Assembly: GCA_014729725.1 (NCBI GenBank)
Contig: WJJL01000012.1
Coordinates: 1-35,978 of the forward strand
Reading direction: 5' to 3'
DNA from: Candidatus Moraniibacteriota bacterium
GTDB taxonomy: Bacteria > Patescibacteriota > Minisyncoccia > CAIUEV01 > JAHKAQ01
DNA: 35,978 nucleotides
Below, piece after piece: positions 1 through 7,398 of the stretch (positions are counted from its first letter, which is position 1; every line of letters begins with the position of its first letter). The position numbers were made by a program, and so were the translations under genes. The notes under the pieces were generated by a model. That model ran no database searches and was not told the DNA's origin. It was given only the letters and a program-made list of their open reading frames with translations.

Positions 1-396
1 AATGAAAATACGGCAAAAGAAGTAATGGAACTATTCAAAGGCAAACAGTTGGATCAGTTAGAAGATTGGAAAGGCGTCTTGCAAAGGTGCGCAAGTTGGG
101 GAGTGGCAAAACAAGTAATGAAACTATTTGAAGATAAATCGTTGGAGGAATTGGAAGATTGGAAGAATCTGTTGCAAAGCTGCGTCCTAGGAGGAGCGGC
201 AAAACAAGTAATGAAACTATTTAAAGATAAATCGTTGGATCAGTTAGAAGATTGGGAAGGCGTCTTGCAAAGGTGCATAAGTTGGGGAGCGGCAAAACAA
301 GTAATGGAACTATTTAAGGATCAAGATTTACAATTTTTAATAGACGAAAAAAAATGGTTAAGTGTTTTAGAGCGGCTTAAATATAAAGTTTTAAAA
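1..396 (+). repeat. 93-bp in-frame tandem repeat (31-aa units)
   Basis: Equivalent Met codons lie at 25, 118, 211 and 304, exactly 93 bases apart. The first three units are very similar at DNA level (gcaaaacaagtaatg recurs); the unit from 304 is diverged. A partial copy begins at the window edge. The DNA-level similarity suggests recent unit duplication, so repeat number may vary between strains. Confidence 0.85.
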
Positions 397-1113
397 GCAG
401 AGAAAGCTTTTATAATTAAAGATATAAAAGAAGAGCATAAAAATATCTTCAAAGAAGAAATTAATCAAGAAGAAATTAAGCAAATAGAACAATATTTGAA
501 TCAATTAGAATTTCCCGAGCTTTTGTTTTTTGATCTTGTTTTAAAAAAACAAGGATTTTTTAATAAAAGAACTTTAGATATTTTTTCTGGAAAAAGATTT
601 GCTGTTCAAATTGAAAAAACTAACAGCGAGTTATATATTTTTAAAAAAAACAATTGTATTTATATTGTAAATGAAATTAATCGAGATTCGGCTGAAGTTT
701 GGGAAAAACTCCATGAACAAGGGATACCGGTTGCTCCAATTTACAAAACTGACTTTAAGAAAGCACAAAAAAAAGCAAGAGTATTTTCGCGTTTTTGTGG
801 CTTAGCTTTAAAAAACATTGCTTTAAAAGAAGAGGGATTAAAAGAAAACCTGGAAGCTCAGAAAAAAGAAATATTAAATCAATTAGAAAAATTAAAAGTT
901 ATACACGGACATCCACATGATGGTAATTTTGTAGTGGAATTAATTGATAAAAAATATTATGAAGAAATGATGAAAAAAGATAAAAATGTTAACAAAATTC
1001 CCTGGAAAAAGGATAAATTTGAATATGATATAGAAAAATATGACGAACAAAAACATAAACCGGTAGTGCGCTTGATTGATTTTGATGAGGCTGAAGCATA
1101 TTTAGAAATTTAG
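1..1113 (+). CDS. Repeat protein with C-terminal atypical kinase-like domain (5' partial)
   Basis: The reading frame is open from base 1, and bases 1-24 already encode the end of a repeat unit (TAKEV before MELF), so the true start lies left of the window. Residue numbers below count from the Met at base 25. Residues 1-124 are four 31-residue helical-looking units with a core like LEDWKGVLQRC...AKQVM.LF; the fourth is degenerate. Residues ~185-362 resemble a protein-kinase/aminoglycoside-phosphotransferase fold: a catalytic-loop-like HGHPHDGN (294-301) and a DFG-like LIDFDEA (350-356). In typical members the loop reads HGDxHxxN; here the Asp position is His296, so catalysis is doubtful or atypical. 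No signal peptide or membrane segment is visible in the part present. The substrate cannot be told. The repeat/kinase architecture is seen directly; kinase homology is an inference from two motifs. Confidence 0.6.
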   Translation, partial: NENTAKEVMELFKGKQLDQLEDWKGVLQRCASWGVAKQVMKLFEDKSLEELEDWKNLLQSCVLGGAAKQVMKLFKDKSLDQLEDWEGVLQRCISWGAAKQVMELFKDQDLQFLIDEKKWLSVLERLKYKVLKAEKAFIIKDIKEEHKNIFKEEINQEEIKQIEQYLNQLEFPELLFFDLVLKKQGFFNKRTLDIFSGKRFAVQIEKTNSELYIFKKNNCIYIVNEINRDSAEVWEKLHEQGIPVAPIYKTDFKKAQKKARVFSRFCGLALKNIALKEEGLKENLEAQKKEILNQLEKLKVIHGHPHDGNFVVELIDKKYYEEMMKKDKNVNKIPWKKDKFEYDIEKYDEQKHKPVVRLIDFDEAEAYLEI

Positions 1114-1162
1114 CGATAAAAGAAGTTTTTAATAACGGTTATAACATTTTATTATTGTTTAA

Positions 1163-2008
1163 ATGCAAACAATTATTCCCAATCAATCAAAATTTAATGA
1201 AATTACTCAAAAAATCAAACAAGACGGGGTAAAAAACCTTCATTTTTTAAGCGATTTCGACCGTACTTTGACTTATGGAACACTTATTGGTAAAAAAACC
1301 TCTTCTATTATTTCAATTTTGCGGGATAACCATTATCTGACAGCTAATTATTCCCAAAAAGCTCAAGCGCTTTTTGATAAATTTTATAAGTGGGAAATTG
1401 ATCCTGATCTTTCCATTTCCCAAAAAAAGCAAATTATGCAAAAATGGTGGAGATCTCATTTTGAACTTTTAATTCAATCAGGTTTACACAAAGCTGATTT
1501 GGAGAGTATTGTGGAAAAAGGTAATTTGGTTTTAAGAAAAGGAGTCAGGGAGTTTTTAAAAAAGCTAAATAAACTTAATATTCCAATCATTATTTTTTCT
1601 TCAAGTGGAGCTGGTGAGGCAATAGAAATATTTTTTGAAAAAAATAAAATTAATTTTCAAAATGTTTATTTTGTGATTAATCGTTTTAGATGGAATAAAT
1701 CCGGAAAGGCTAAAGAAGTTGTTGAACCAATCATTCATAGCTTTAATAAGGATGAAACCCTGTTGAAAGATTTTAAACCGATTTTTGAAGCGGTCAAAGA
1801 TAGAAAAAATGTGATTTTAATGGGTGATAATCTTGGCGATCTTGGCATGGTAGAAGGTTTTGATTATAACAACCTTTTTACAATCGGTTTTTTGAATTCT
1901 TGCCACGATCAACTTGAGCAGGCATTTTATAAAAGTTTTGATGTGATTTTTAAAGGGGATGGAGCCTTGGAAAGCGCGAAACTGGTCAGCTGGTTTTTGG
2001 GAAGTTGA
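1163..2008 (+). CDS. UMPH-1-type HAD 5'-nucleotidase
   Basis: The 281-residue protein matches the layout of cytosolic 5'-nucleotidase III/pyrimidine 5'-nucleotidase (UMPH-1, HAD superfamily), which dephosphorylates nucleoside monophosphates. HAD motif I is DFDRT at 31-35 (nucleophile Asp31, acid/base Asp33). A helical cap follows. Motif II is the SSSG around 146-149. The family-typical FNKDE near 194-198 contributes the motif III Lys. Motif IV is GDNLGD at 221-226. All catalytic positions are present. There is no signal peptide, so it is cytoplasmic. The gene starts 49 bases after the upstream stop, so the two may be co-transcribed. The family call is firm; whether the substrate is UMP/CMP or another nucleotide is not decidable here. 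Confidence 0.85.
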   Translation: MQTIIPNQSKFNEITQKIKQDGVKNLHFLSDFDRTLTYGTLIGKKTSSIISILRDNHYLTANYSQKAQALFDKFYKWEIDPDLSISQKKQIMQKWWRSHFELLIQSGLHKADLESIVEKGNLVLRKGVREFLKKLNKLNIPIIIFSSSGAGEAIEIFFEKNKINFQNVYFVINRFRWNKSGKAKEVVEPIIHSFNKDETLLKDFKPIFEAVKDRKNVILMGDNLGDLGMVEGFDYNNLFTIGFLNSCHDQLEQAFYKSFDVIFKGDGALESAKLVSWFLGS

Positions 2009-2189
2009 ATTGCTCATATTGTTACAATTGAAGCAATTAGGGTTAGCTTTTGGATTCAAAAGCAAGGTGGAATGGCAGATATAAAATAAACAGGATAACA
2101 CCAAGAGAAAAAACCTCTCAGGCAATGCTTTTAAATATATCTAATCAAGAACCTGAAAAGACAACCTCAACTCTGAAACAGTACAAAAT
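2009..2189. other. Intergenic region upstream of the ilv promoter
   Basis: I see no gene here. It holds small inverted repeats. AATTGCT (2008-2014) pairs with AGCAATT (2032-2038). A perfect GCTTTTG-GATT-CAAAAGC hairpin lies at 2046-2063. A string CCTCTCAGGCAA (2114-2125) recalls the 3' core of glycine riboswitches but lacks its partner strands. Neither hairpin is followed by a T-run, so they are weak terminator candidates for the nucleotidase gene. Confidence 0.4.
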
Positions 2190-2218
2190 TTGACAGAAAA
2201 AAAATTTTCTATTATTTT
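2190..2218 (+). promoter_or_regulatory. Putative promoter of the ilv leader/operon
   Basis: A perfect -35 hexamer TTGACA (2190-2195) is followed after 17 bases by TATTTT (2213-2218). TATTAT at 2210-2215 is a better -10 but only 14 bases away. Transcription would begin near 2224-2226, about 20 bases before the leader peptide start, which fits an attenuator leader. Confidence 0.6.
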
Positions 2219-2246
2219 TTAAACAGTTAAGATTATTTTTTGATTG

Positions 2247-2315
2247 ATGAAAAAAATAAATTCAATTACAACCGGAACATTTTTGAGCTTGATTGTGGTA
2301 GTGGAATCCACCTGA
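2247..2315 (+). CDS. ilvL: ilv operon leader peptide (attenuation)
   Basis: A 22-codon reading frame starts with ATG at 2247 and stops with TGA at 2313-2315. It encodes a basic start (MKK), then ITTGT and the run LSLIVVVE. Twelve of 22 residues are Ile (3), Thr (4), Leu (2) or Val (3). Leader peptides of enteric ilv operons are likewise enriched in the amino acids the operon makes, and stalling at those codons controls transcription. It sits just after a promoter and inside a set of alternative hairpins ending in a terminator 96 bases before ilvE. No Shine-Dalgarno sequence precedes it, as for other genes here. It is too short for homology scoring; the case rests on composition plus RNA architecture. 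Confidence 0.75.
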   Translation: MKKINSITTGTFLSLIVVVEST

Positions 2316-2380
2316 AGTGGCCGGTTTTAAATTGAATTTAATTTTTACCAAGAACCAGGCCACCAAAGGGTGGTTTTTTT
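2258..2380 (+). promoter_or_regulatory. Transcription attenuator with mutually exclusive hairpins
   Basis: Three competing pairings can be drawn. (1) A protector stem pairs 2258-2275 with 2321-2339: about 17 base pairs, one mismatch, one bulge. A small local stem CCAC (2308-2311)/GTGG (2317-2320) adds to it. (2) An antiterminator pairs 2317-2326 with 2353-2363: 10 base pairs with one bulged A at 2357. (3) The terminator stem pairs 2357-2364 with 2369-2376. The antiterminator shares 2321-2326 with the protector and 2357-2363 with the terminator, so it excludes both. A ribosome stalled on Ile/Leu/Val/Thr codons would expose 2317-2326 and favour readthrough; one reaching the stop at 2313 would cover it and favour termination. 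Pairings are seen; the mechanism is inferred. Confidence 0.75.
2357..2380 (+). terminator. Rho-independent terminator (attenuator 3:4 stem)
   Basis: CCACC (2360-2364), loop AAAG, GGTGG (2369-2373), extended by two G-U pairs and one A-U pair, followed by seven T (2374-2380). It lies between the leader peptide stop and ilvE, where it would cut off the operon when antitermination fails. Confidence 0.8.
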
Positions 2381-2475
2381 AAATGCTTTTCAGAGGTTCC
2401 TTTATTACAAAACAACTAATCAGGACTGCTTATAATTTTCCAATTCAAATTAATTAAATTTTTTAATTTTAATTT

Positions 2476-3408
2476 ATGAAACATCAACCTCCCTACCCCT
2501 ACGCTTTTTTCGAAGGAAAAATCGTTAAAATTCAAAACGCCAAAGTCTCAATAATGATCAAAGGCATTCAATACGGCCAAGCTTTATTTGCCGGGATAAA
2601 AGGTTATTATGATCCAAAGAAAAATACAGTTAATATTTTTAGACTTAAAGATCATTATCAAAGAATGGTTGACGCTGTAAATATAGTCCCTTTTTCCTGG
2701 AAAATGAATTTTAAGGATTTTGAAAAGCTTTTTATAGAATTAACCAAAAAAAATAAGGTTAAAGAAAATTGTTATTATCGACCCAATGTTTACTCCAACG
2801 ATCCAACCATTGTTCCGATCTTTACCGAAAAGGACGATCAATTTTCTCTTTACATGATTCCCATGGGGGACTATCTGGATGTTAGCAAAGGAGTTAACCT
2901 TATGGTTTCGAGCTGGACTAAAGTTGCCGACAATATGATTTCCACTAAATCGAAAGTGAGTGGGATGTATGTTAATTCATCTTTGGCTAAATACGAAGCC
3001 GTGCAAAATGGCTATGATGACGCTATTATGTTAAATCCGGATGGTTCTGTCAGTGAAGGAAGCGCCGCCAATATTTTTGGAGTTAAAGACGGGGTGGTTT
3101 TTACCCCGCCTCTTGGTTCCAATAATTTGGCTGGTATAGCTAGGCGGACCGTTATCAAGCTTTTAAAAGAGGAGTTGGGAACAGAAGTCAAAGAACAGAA
3201 GTTCGACAGATCGCAGCTTTACACTTTTGATGAGCTTTTTATTAGTGGAACCGCTTCTCAGGTGGTTTGGATTAAAACAGTGGATAAAAGAACCATTGGT
3301 AAGGGAAAGATAGGGCCAATAACCAAACAAATCAAAGATCTGTATTTTGAAATAGTGAAAGGCAAAAACGATAAATATTCTTATTGGCTGACAAAGATTA
3401 AACTTTGA
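2476..3408 (+). CDS. ilvE: Branched-chain amino acid aminotransferase
   Basis: This 310-residue class IV PLP aminotransferase performs the last (reversible) step, moving the amino group from glutamate to the 2-oxo acids of Val, Ile and Leu. The PLP lysine is most likely Lys160 in STKSKVSGMY, followed by the family-typical NSSLAKYEA and by the SEGSAANIF phosphate-binding segment (193-201). GTASQVVWI near 258-267 corresponds to the GTAxE/Q region. The length is normal. It is the first gene after the attenuator and lies 26 bases before ilvD. The ATG is preceded only by A/T-rich sequence. A D-amino-acid or 4-amino-4-deoxychorismate-type relative is possible by fold, but the ilv context makes IlvE by far the best call. 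Confidence 0.92.
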   Translation: MKHQPPYPYAFFEGKIVKIQNAKVSIMIKGIQYGQALFAGIKGYYDPKKNTVNIFRLKDHYQRMVDAVNIVPFSWKMNFKDFEKLFIELTKKNKVKENCYYRPNVYSNDPTIVPIFTEKDDQFSLYMIPMGDYLDVSKGVNLMVSSWTKVADNMISTKSKVSGMYVNSSLAKYEAVQNGYDDAIMLNPDGSVSEGSAANIFGVKDGVVFTPPLGSNNLAGIARRTVIKLLKEELGTEVKEQKFDRSQLYTFDELFISGTASQVVWIKTVDKRTIGKGKIGPITKQIKDLYFEIVKGKNDKYSYWLTKIKL

Positions 3409-3434
3409 TTTTTAATTTAAATTAAATAAAAATA

Positions 3435-5051
3435 ATGCAATTACCATCTGACAAATTAAAAAAAGATACCGCCACTATGCCACATAGGGCGCTACTTAGA
3501 GCAGCCGGATTAAAAGACAGCGATTTTAAAAAACCCTTTATCGGTGTGGCGAATTCCTTTAACGATTTAGTTCCCGGCCATATCCATTTAAACGAGCTGA
3601 CCAAAGAGGTTAAAAGGGGTATTGAGGATGGGGGAGGAGTTCCTTTGGAATGGGGGGTTCCCGGGGTTTGCGATGGAGTTGCCATGTTTGTGGAAATGCG
3701 ACTTTCCTTGCCCTCGCGTGATCATATTGCCGATAATATTGAAATAATGACGCTTTCTCATAGTCTTGACGGTTGGGTTGGAGTGACTAATTGCGATAAA
3801 ATCACCCCTGGAATGCTTATGGCAGCCGCTCGGCTTAATCTACCCTCTATTATTTTAACCGGCGGGCCGATGAAAGCGGGAAAAGTTAAAGGAAAAAAAA
3901 TGGATGTAATTTCTAATTTTGAAGCGGTTGGAGCGATCAGTTCGGGAAAAATCAAGCAAAAGCAAGCTTATGAAATTGAATGCAAATCCTGTCCCGGAGC
4001 CGGATCCTGTGCCGGACTTTTTACCGCCAATTCCATGGCTTGTATGACAGAGGTTTTGGGAATGAGTTTAACTGGTTGCGCCACTACTCTTGCACTTGAT
4101 CCTAAAAAGAAAAAACAGGCTTATGAATCTGGGAAAAAAGCAGTGGAACTGGTTAAAAAACAAATCAAACCAAAAAATATAATGATCAAAGAGGCCTTTG
4201 AAAACGCGGTTAGGGTGGATATGGCTATCGGCGGCTCTACTAACACGGCGCTTCATTTACCGGCTATAGCTCGAGAAGCCGCAATTAAATTACCCTTAAC
4301 TTTATTTGACAAATTAGCCAAACAGACTCCCAATATTTGCCATATTAGACCGGCGGGTCCTTATATGATGGAAGACTTAGATAAAGCCGGCGGGATCCCC
4401 GCGGTTTTAAAGAGATTGCAAAAATTTCTTAAAAGTTCCAGAACCGTAAACAATAAGGATATAAAAGACATTGCCAAAACGGCTAAAGTCAAAGACAGTC
4501 AAATAATTCGTCCTTTAAGCAAACCTTTTTATAAAGAGGGGGGAATCGCGGTTTTAAAAGGTAATATCGCTAATAGTTCGGTGATAAAACAGACTGCTGT
4601 TGAACCGGAAATGATGAAATTCAGCGGCCCGGCTAAAGTTTTTAATAACGAACAGGCGATTCTGGATGCGGTAAAGAATAAAAAAATTCAAGACGGGGAT
4701 GTGGTTGTTATTAATTTTATGGGTCCGGCCGGAGCTCCGGGAATGCCGGAAATGCTTACCCCCACCGCTGCCATCAGCGGAGCCGGTTTAAAAGTGGCGC
4801 TTTTAACGGACGGTCGGTTTTCCGGTGGCACCAGGGGAGCTTGTATCGGTCATATTGAACCAGAAGCTTATAATAAAGGGGTTATCGGGCTTGTTAAGAA
4901 TGGCGATATTATTGAGATTGACATTCCCAAAAGAAAGCTAAATGTGAAATTAAGTCAATCGGAAATTATCAAAAGGAAGAAAAATTTTAAACGACCTAAA
5001 CGAAAAACCACCGCTTTTATGGAAAAATTCAGGAATGATTATAGTGATTAA
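3435..5051 (+). CDS. ilvD: Dihydroxy-acid dehydratase
   Basis: This 538-residue IlvD/Edd-family Fe-S dehydratase converts 2,3-dihydroxy-isovalerate or -methylvalerate to the 2-oxo acid. Hallmarks are PHRALLRAAGL (16-25), NSFNDLVPGH (40-49), NCDKITPGML (119-128; cluster Cys120, and Lys122 is the position carboxylated in the family) and CPGAGSCAGLFTAN (186-199; Cys192). NSF at the position of NTC in [2Fe-2S] enzymes suggests the other, [4Fe-4S]-like subgroup. The usual AMGHEGMR segment reads AMFVEMR here, one residue shorter and without the His, which is unusual. A 157-base gap separates it from ilvB, the largest gap in the operon. Confidence 0.93.
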   Translation: MQLPSDKLKKDTATMPHRALLRAAGLKDSDFKKPFIGVANSFNDLVPGHIHLNELTKEVKRGIEDGGGVPLEWGVPGVCDGVAMFVEMRLSLPSRDHIADNIEIMTLSHSLDGWVGVTNCDKITPGMLMAAARLNLPSIILTGGPMKAGKVKGKKMDVISNFEAVGAISSGKIKQKQAYEIECKSCPGAGSCAGLFTANSMACMTEVLGMSLTGCATTLALDPKKKKQAYESGKKAVELVKKQIKPKNIMIKEAFENAVRVDMAIGGSTNTALHLPAIAREAAIKLPLTLFDKLAKQTPNICHIRPAGPYMMEDLDKAGGIPAVLKRLQKFLKSSRTVNNKDIKDIAKTAKVKDSQIIRPLSKPFYKEGGIAVLKGNIANSSVIKQTAVEPEMMKFSGPAKVFNNEQAILDAVKNKKIQDGDVVVINFMGPAGAPGMPEMLTPTAAISGAGLKVALLTDGRFSGGTRGACIGHIEPEAYNKGVIGLVKNGDIIEIDIPKRKLNVKLSQSEIIKRKKNFKRPKRKTTAFMEKFRNDYSD

Positions 5052-5153
5052 TTTATAAATAGCGTTGGCTTTTGGTTTAGGTCCTTTTTCAGTCGGCCGG
5101 CGGGTAGAGGGAATGAATCTTAGCAATCAATATTATCCATAATTTTTAATAGC

Positions 5154-5187
5154 AATTCCTAAAACTGATTATTTATTTTAAGGAATT
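5154..5187 (+). promoter_or_regulatory. Hairpin upstream of ilvB
   Basis: AATTCCTAAAA (5154-5164) pairs with TTTTAAGGAATT (5176-5187), leaving one bulged A and an 11-base loop, 21 bases before the ilvB start. No T-run follows, so it is not an intrinsic terminator. It may be a processing or translational control structure in the 157-base ilvD-ilvB gap. The rest of that gap shows nothing I can name. Confidence 0.35.
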
Positions 5188-5208
5188 TTAAATTTTAATA
5201 AATTTTAT

Positions 5209-6897
5209 ATGACAGGCGCAGATATTTTACTTAAATCATTGATAAAAGAAAAAGTCGAAATAATTTTCGGCTATCCGGGAGGGGTTACCATTCCCCTGCA
5301 TGACAAATTAAAGGATTATCCGCAAATTAAGCATATTTTGCCAAGGCATGAACAAGGAGGGGCTATGATGGCGGATGGTTATTTTCGTCGAAGCGGGAAA
5401 GTTGGGGTTTGCCTTTCCACTTCCGGTCCAGGAGCCACTAATTTAATCACCGGAGTTGCCAACGCTTATATGGATTCAGTGGGAATGGTGGTAATTACTT
5501 GTCAGGTGGCTACCAATATGGTTGGAACCGATGCTTTTCAGGAAGTGGACATTACTGGAATTACTCAGCATATAACCAAACACAATTATTTTGTGGAAAA
5601 GGTTGAACATTTACCAAGGATTATTAAGGAAGCTTTTTATTTGGCTTCCACCGGCCGGCCCAGACCGGTCCATATCGATATTCCAGTGGATGTTTTAAAG
5701 GCGGAAGCGGAGAGATTTGATTATCCGAAAAAAGTTAATATTCCCGGATATTGCCTCCCTGAAAAAACAGATCCTAAAAAAATTGAACAAGCGGTGGAAT
5801 TGATTAAAAAATCAGCTCGGCCGGTGGCGCTTGTTGGTCATGGAGTGGCGATTTCCAAAGCGGAAAAACAATTAATGAAATTTGTGGAAAGCTGCGACAT
5901 TCCGGTAATTACTACTTTGCTTGGAATTGGCTCTATTCAGGAGGATCATAGATTAAGTTTTGGGATGCTCGGGATGCATGGAATGGCTTGGGCCAATTAT
6001 GCGGTAAGCAATGCGGATTTATTGATCGGAGTTGGCCTTAGATTTGATGATCGTATTACGGGGCGGATCGAGGAATTTGCCCAGGATGCCAATGTTATTC
6101 ATATCGATATAGATAAGGCTGAAATTGGTAAAAATAAAGTGGTGGATATTGGTCTTTTGGGTGATTGCAAAACCATTTTAACCAAAATTAATCAAAAAAA
6201 TCCTCAAAAATCTCACAAAGAATGGATAAATCAGATAAGAAAATGGGAAAAAGAAACTCAATTGGGAAAAATAAAAAAACAGGTGCGGTTGAAAAAATCC
6301 GATCATTTAATGGCTCAAGATATTATTGCTCAAATTGATAAACAAACCAGAGGTATGGCCGTGATCACAAGTGATGTAGGCCAAAATCAAATGTGGAGCG
6401 CTCAATATTATAAATATAAAAAACCCAATCAACTTTTAAGTTCCGGTGGTCTAGGTGCTATGGGCTTCGGTCTACCCGCCTCTATTGGAGCAAAATTCGC
6501 CACGCCTAAAAGCGATGTTTGGGCTATAATCGGTGACGGCGGTTTCCAGATGAATATTCAGGAATTGGGAACTATTATGGAATATAAATTGCCTGTTAAA
6601 ATTGTTATTTTAAATAACGGCTATTTAGGAATGGTAAGACAGTGGCAGGAGTTGTTTTATAAAAAAAATTATTGCTCCACCAGGTTGATAAATCCCAATT
6701 TTGTCCAAATCGCCAAAGCTTATGATATTGAAGCTTATCGAATTAAAGATATGAAAAATGCCGAAAAATATATTAAAAAAGCGGCAGCCTACAAAAAACC
6801 CATATTATTGGAATTTGTAATCGGTCAGGAAGATTGCGTCTTCCCGATGGTGCCTCCAGGAAACACTTTAAAAGAAACTATAATTAAAAGAAAATAA
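5209..6897 (+). CDS. ilvB: Acetolactate/acetohydroxyacid synthase large subunit
   Basis: This 562-residue ThDP enzyme condenses pyruvate with pyruvate or 2-oxobutyrate to start Val/Leu or Ile synthesis. The N-terminal Pyr domain carries the catalytic Glu48 in RHEQGG and the TSGPGATNL segment. A central domain follows. The C-terminal PP domain has the ThDP/Mg motif GDGGFQM (from ~442) through NNGYLGMVRQWQ. The protein is full length and directly followed (2 bases between) by the regulatory subunit gene, so the two are almost certainly co-translated. The ilvN partner and operon rule out a catabolic acetolactate synthase or another ThDP decarboxylase. Confidence 0.95.
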   Translation: MTGADILLKSLIKEKVEIIFGYPGGVTIPLHDKLKDYPQIKHILPRHEQGGAMMADGYFRRSGKVGVCLSTSGPGATNLITGVANAYMDSVGMVVITCQVATNMVGTDAFQEVDITGITQHITKHNYFVEKVEHLPRIIKEAFYLASTGRPRPVHIDIPVDVLKAEAERFDYPKKVNIPGYCLPEKTDPKKIEQAVELIKKSARPVALVGHGVAISKAEKQLMKFVESCDIPVITTLLGIGSIQEDHRLSFGMLGMHGMAWANYAVSNADLLIGVGLRFDDRITGRIEEFAQDANVIHIDIDKAEIGKNKVVDIGLLGDCKTILTKINQKNPQKSHKEWINQIRKWEKETQLGKIKKQVRLKKSDHLMAQDIIAQIDKQTRGMAVITSDVGQNQMWSAQYYKYKKPNQLLSSGGLGAMGFGLPASIGAKFATPKSDVWAIIGDGGFQMNIQELGTIMEYKLPVKIVILNNGYLGMVRQWQELFYKKNYCSTRLINPNFVQIAKAYDIEAYRIKDMKNAEKYIKKAAAYKKPILLEFVIGQEDCVFPMVPPGNTLKETIIKRK

Positions 6898-6899
6898 CC

Positions 6900-7391
6900 A
6901 TGACCACTAAAAGAAATCAACAAATTGTTTTAATTAAAGTAGAGGATAAACCCGGAGTTTTGAGTAAAATCTCCTCACTGTGTCGAAGAAGAAGGTACAA
7001 TATTAAGAGTTTGACAGTCGGCACTACGGATAAAAAGGGATTATCTCAAATCACTTTGGTTTTTTCCAAAGAAGAAGAGAGAATTCAAAATATCGCCAAC
7101 CAGATTGATAAACTAATCGAGGTTATTGAAGTGGAAGTGGTAAATCCCAGAAATGTTATCGATAAAGAGGTAATTCTTTTAATCGCTAAAAACGGGCGTT
7201 TGGAGGAATATATTTTCAAAAAATCTACTTCTTATGATATAAATGTAAGAACAATAAACGAAATACAAGGCAATCCGGTTTATGAGATTTTAGGGGAAGG
7301 GGGAGCCATAGAGCTATTTTTGGATGGGATTGATCTAAAAAATGATGTCGTTAAAATGGTAAGAAGCGGTTTGATAGCTTTAAAAATTTAA
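6900..7391 (+). CDS. ilvN: Acetolactate synthase small (regulatory) subunit
   Basis: This 163-residue ACT-domain subunit activates the large subunit and, in known enzymes, confers valine feedback inhibition. The ACT domain covers ~8-80: VEDKPGVLSKISSLCRRR...YNIKSLTVG, with the Gly-Val-Leu turn and the Asn-Ile-x-Ser-Leu segment where the effector binds. The C-terminal half (~85-163) is the usual IlvN/IlvH extension. The length fits the family. It starts 2 bases after the ilvB stop and ends 7 bases before the nitroreductase gene. There is therefore probably a second level of control besides the attenuator. Confidence 0.94.
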   Translation: MTTKRNQQIVLIKVEDKPGVLSKISSLCRRRRYNIKSLTVGTTDKKGLSQITLVFSKEEERIQNIANQIDKLIEVIEVEVVNPRNVIDKEVILLIAKNGRLEEYIFKKSTSYDINVRTINEIQGNPVYEILGEGGAIELFLDGIDLKNDVVKMVRSGLIALKI

Positions 7392-7398
7392 TTTTTCT

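Noticed and set aside
1-396. CRISPR-like or satellite interpretation of the 93-bp repeats
   Set aside because: The repeats are uninterrupted, in frame and encode a regular 31-residue protein unit, with no spacers.
2065-2125. T-box or glycine riboswitch upstream of ilvE
   Set aside because: AGGTGG and CCTCTCAGGCAA recall pieces of these RNAs, but the T-box GNACCGCG bulge and the glycine aptamer's 5' GGAGAG strand are missing. The leader-peptide attenuator explains the downstream structure better.
2313-2315. UGA recoded as glycine, as in some CPR lineages
   Set aside because: TGA is a normal end for several genes here (ilvE, the nucleotidase, the EndoQ-like gene), and no gene has in-frame TGA with conserved sequence beyond it.
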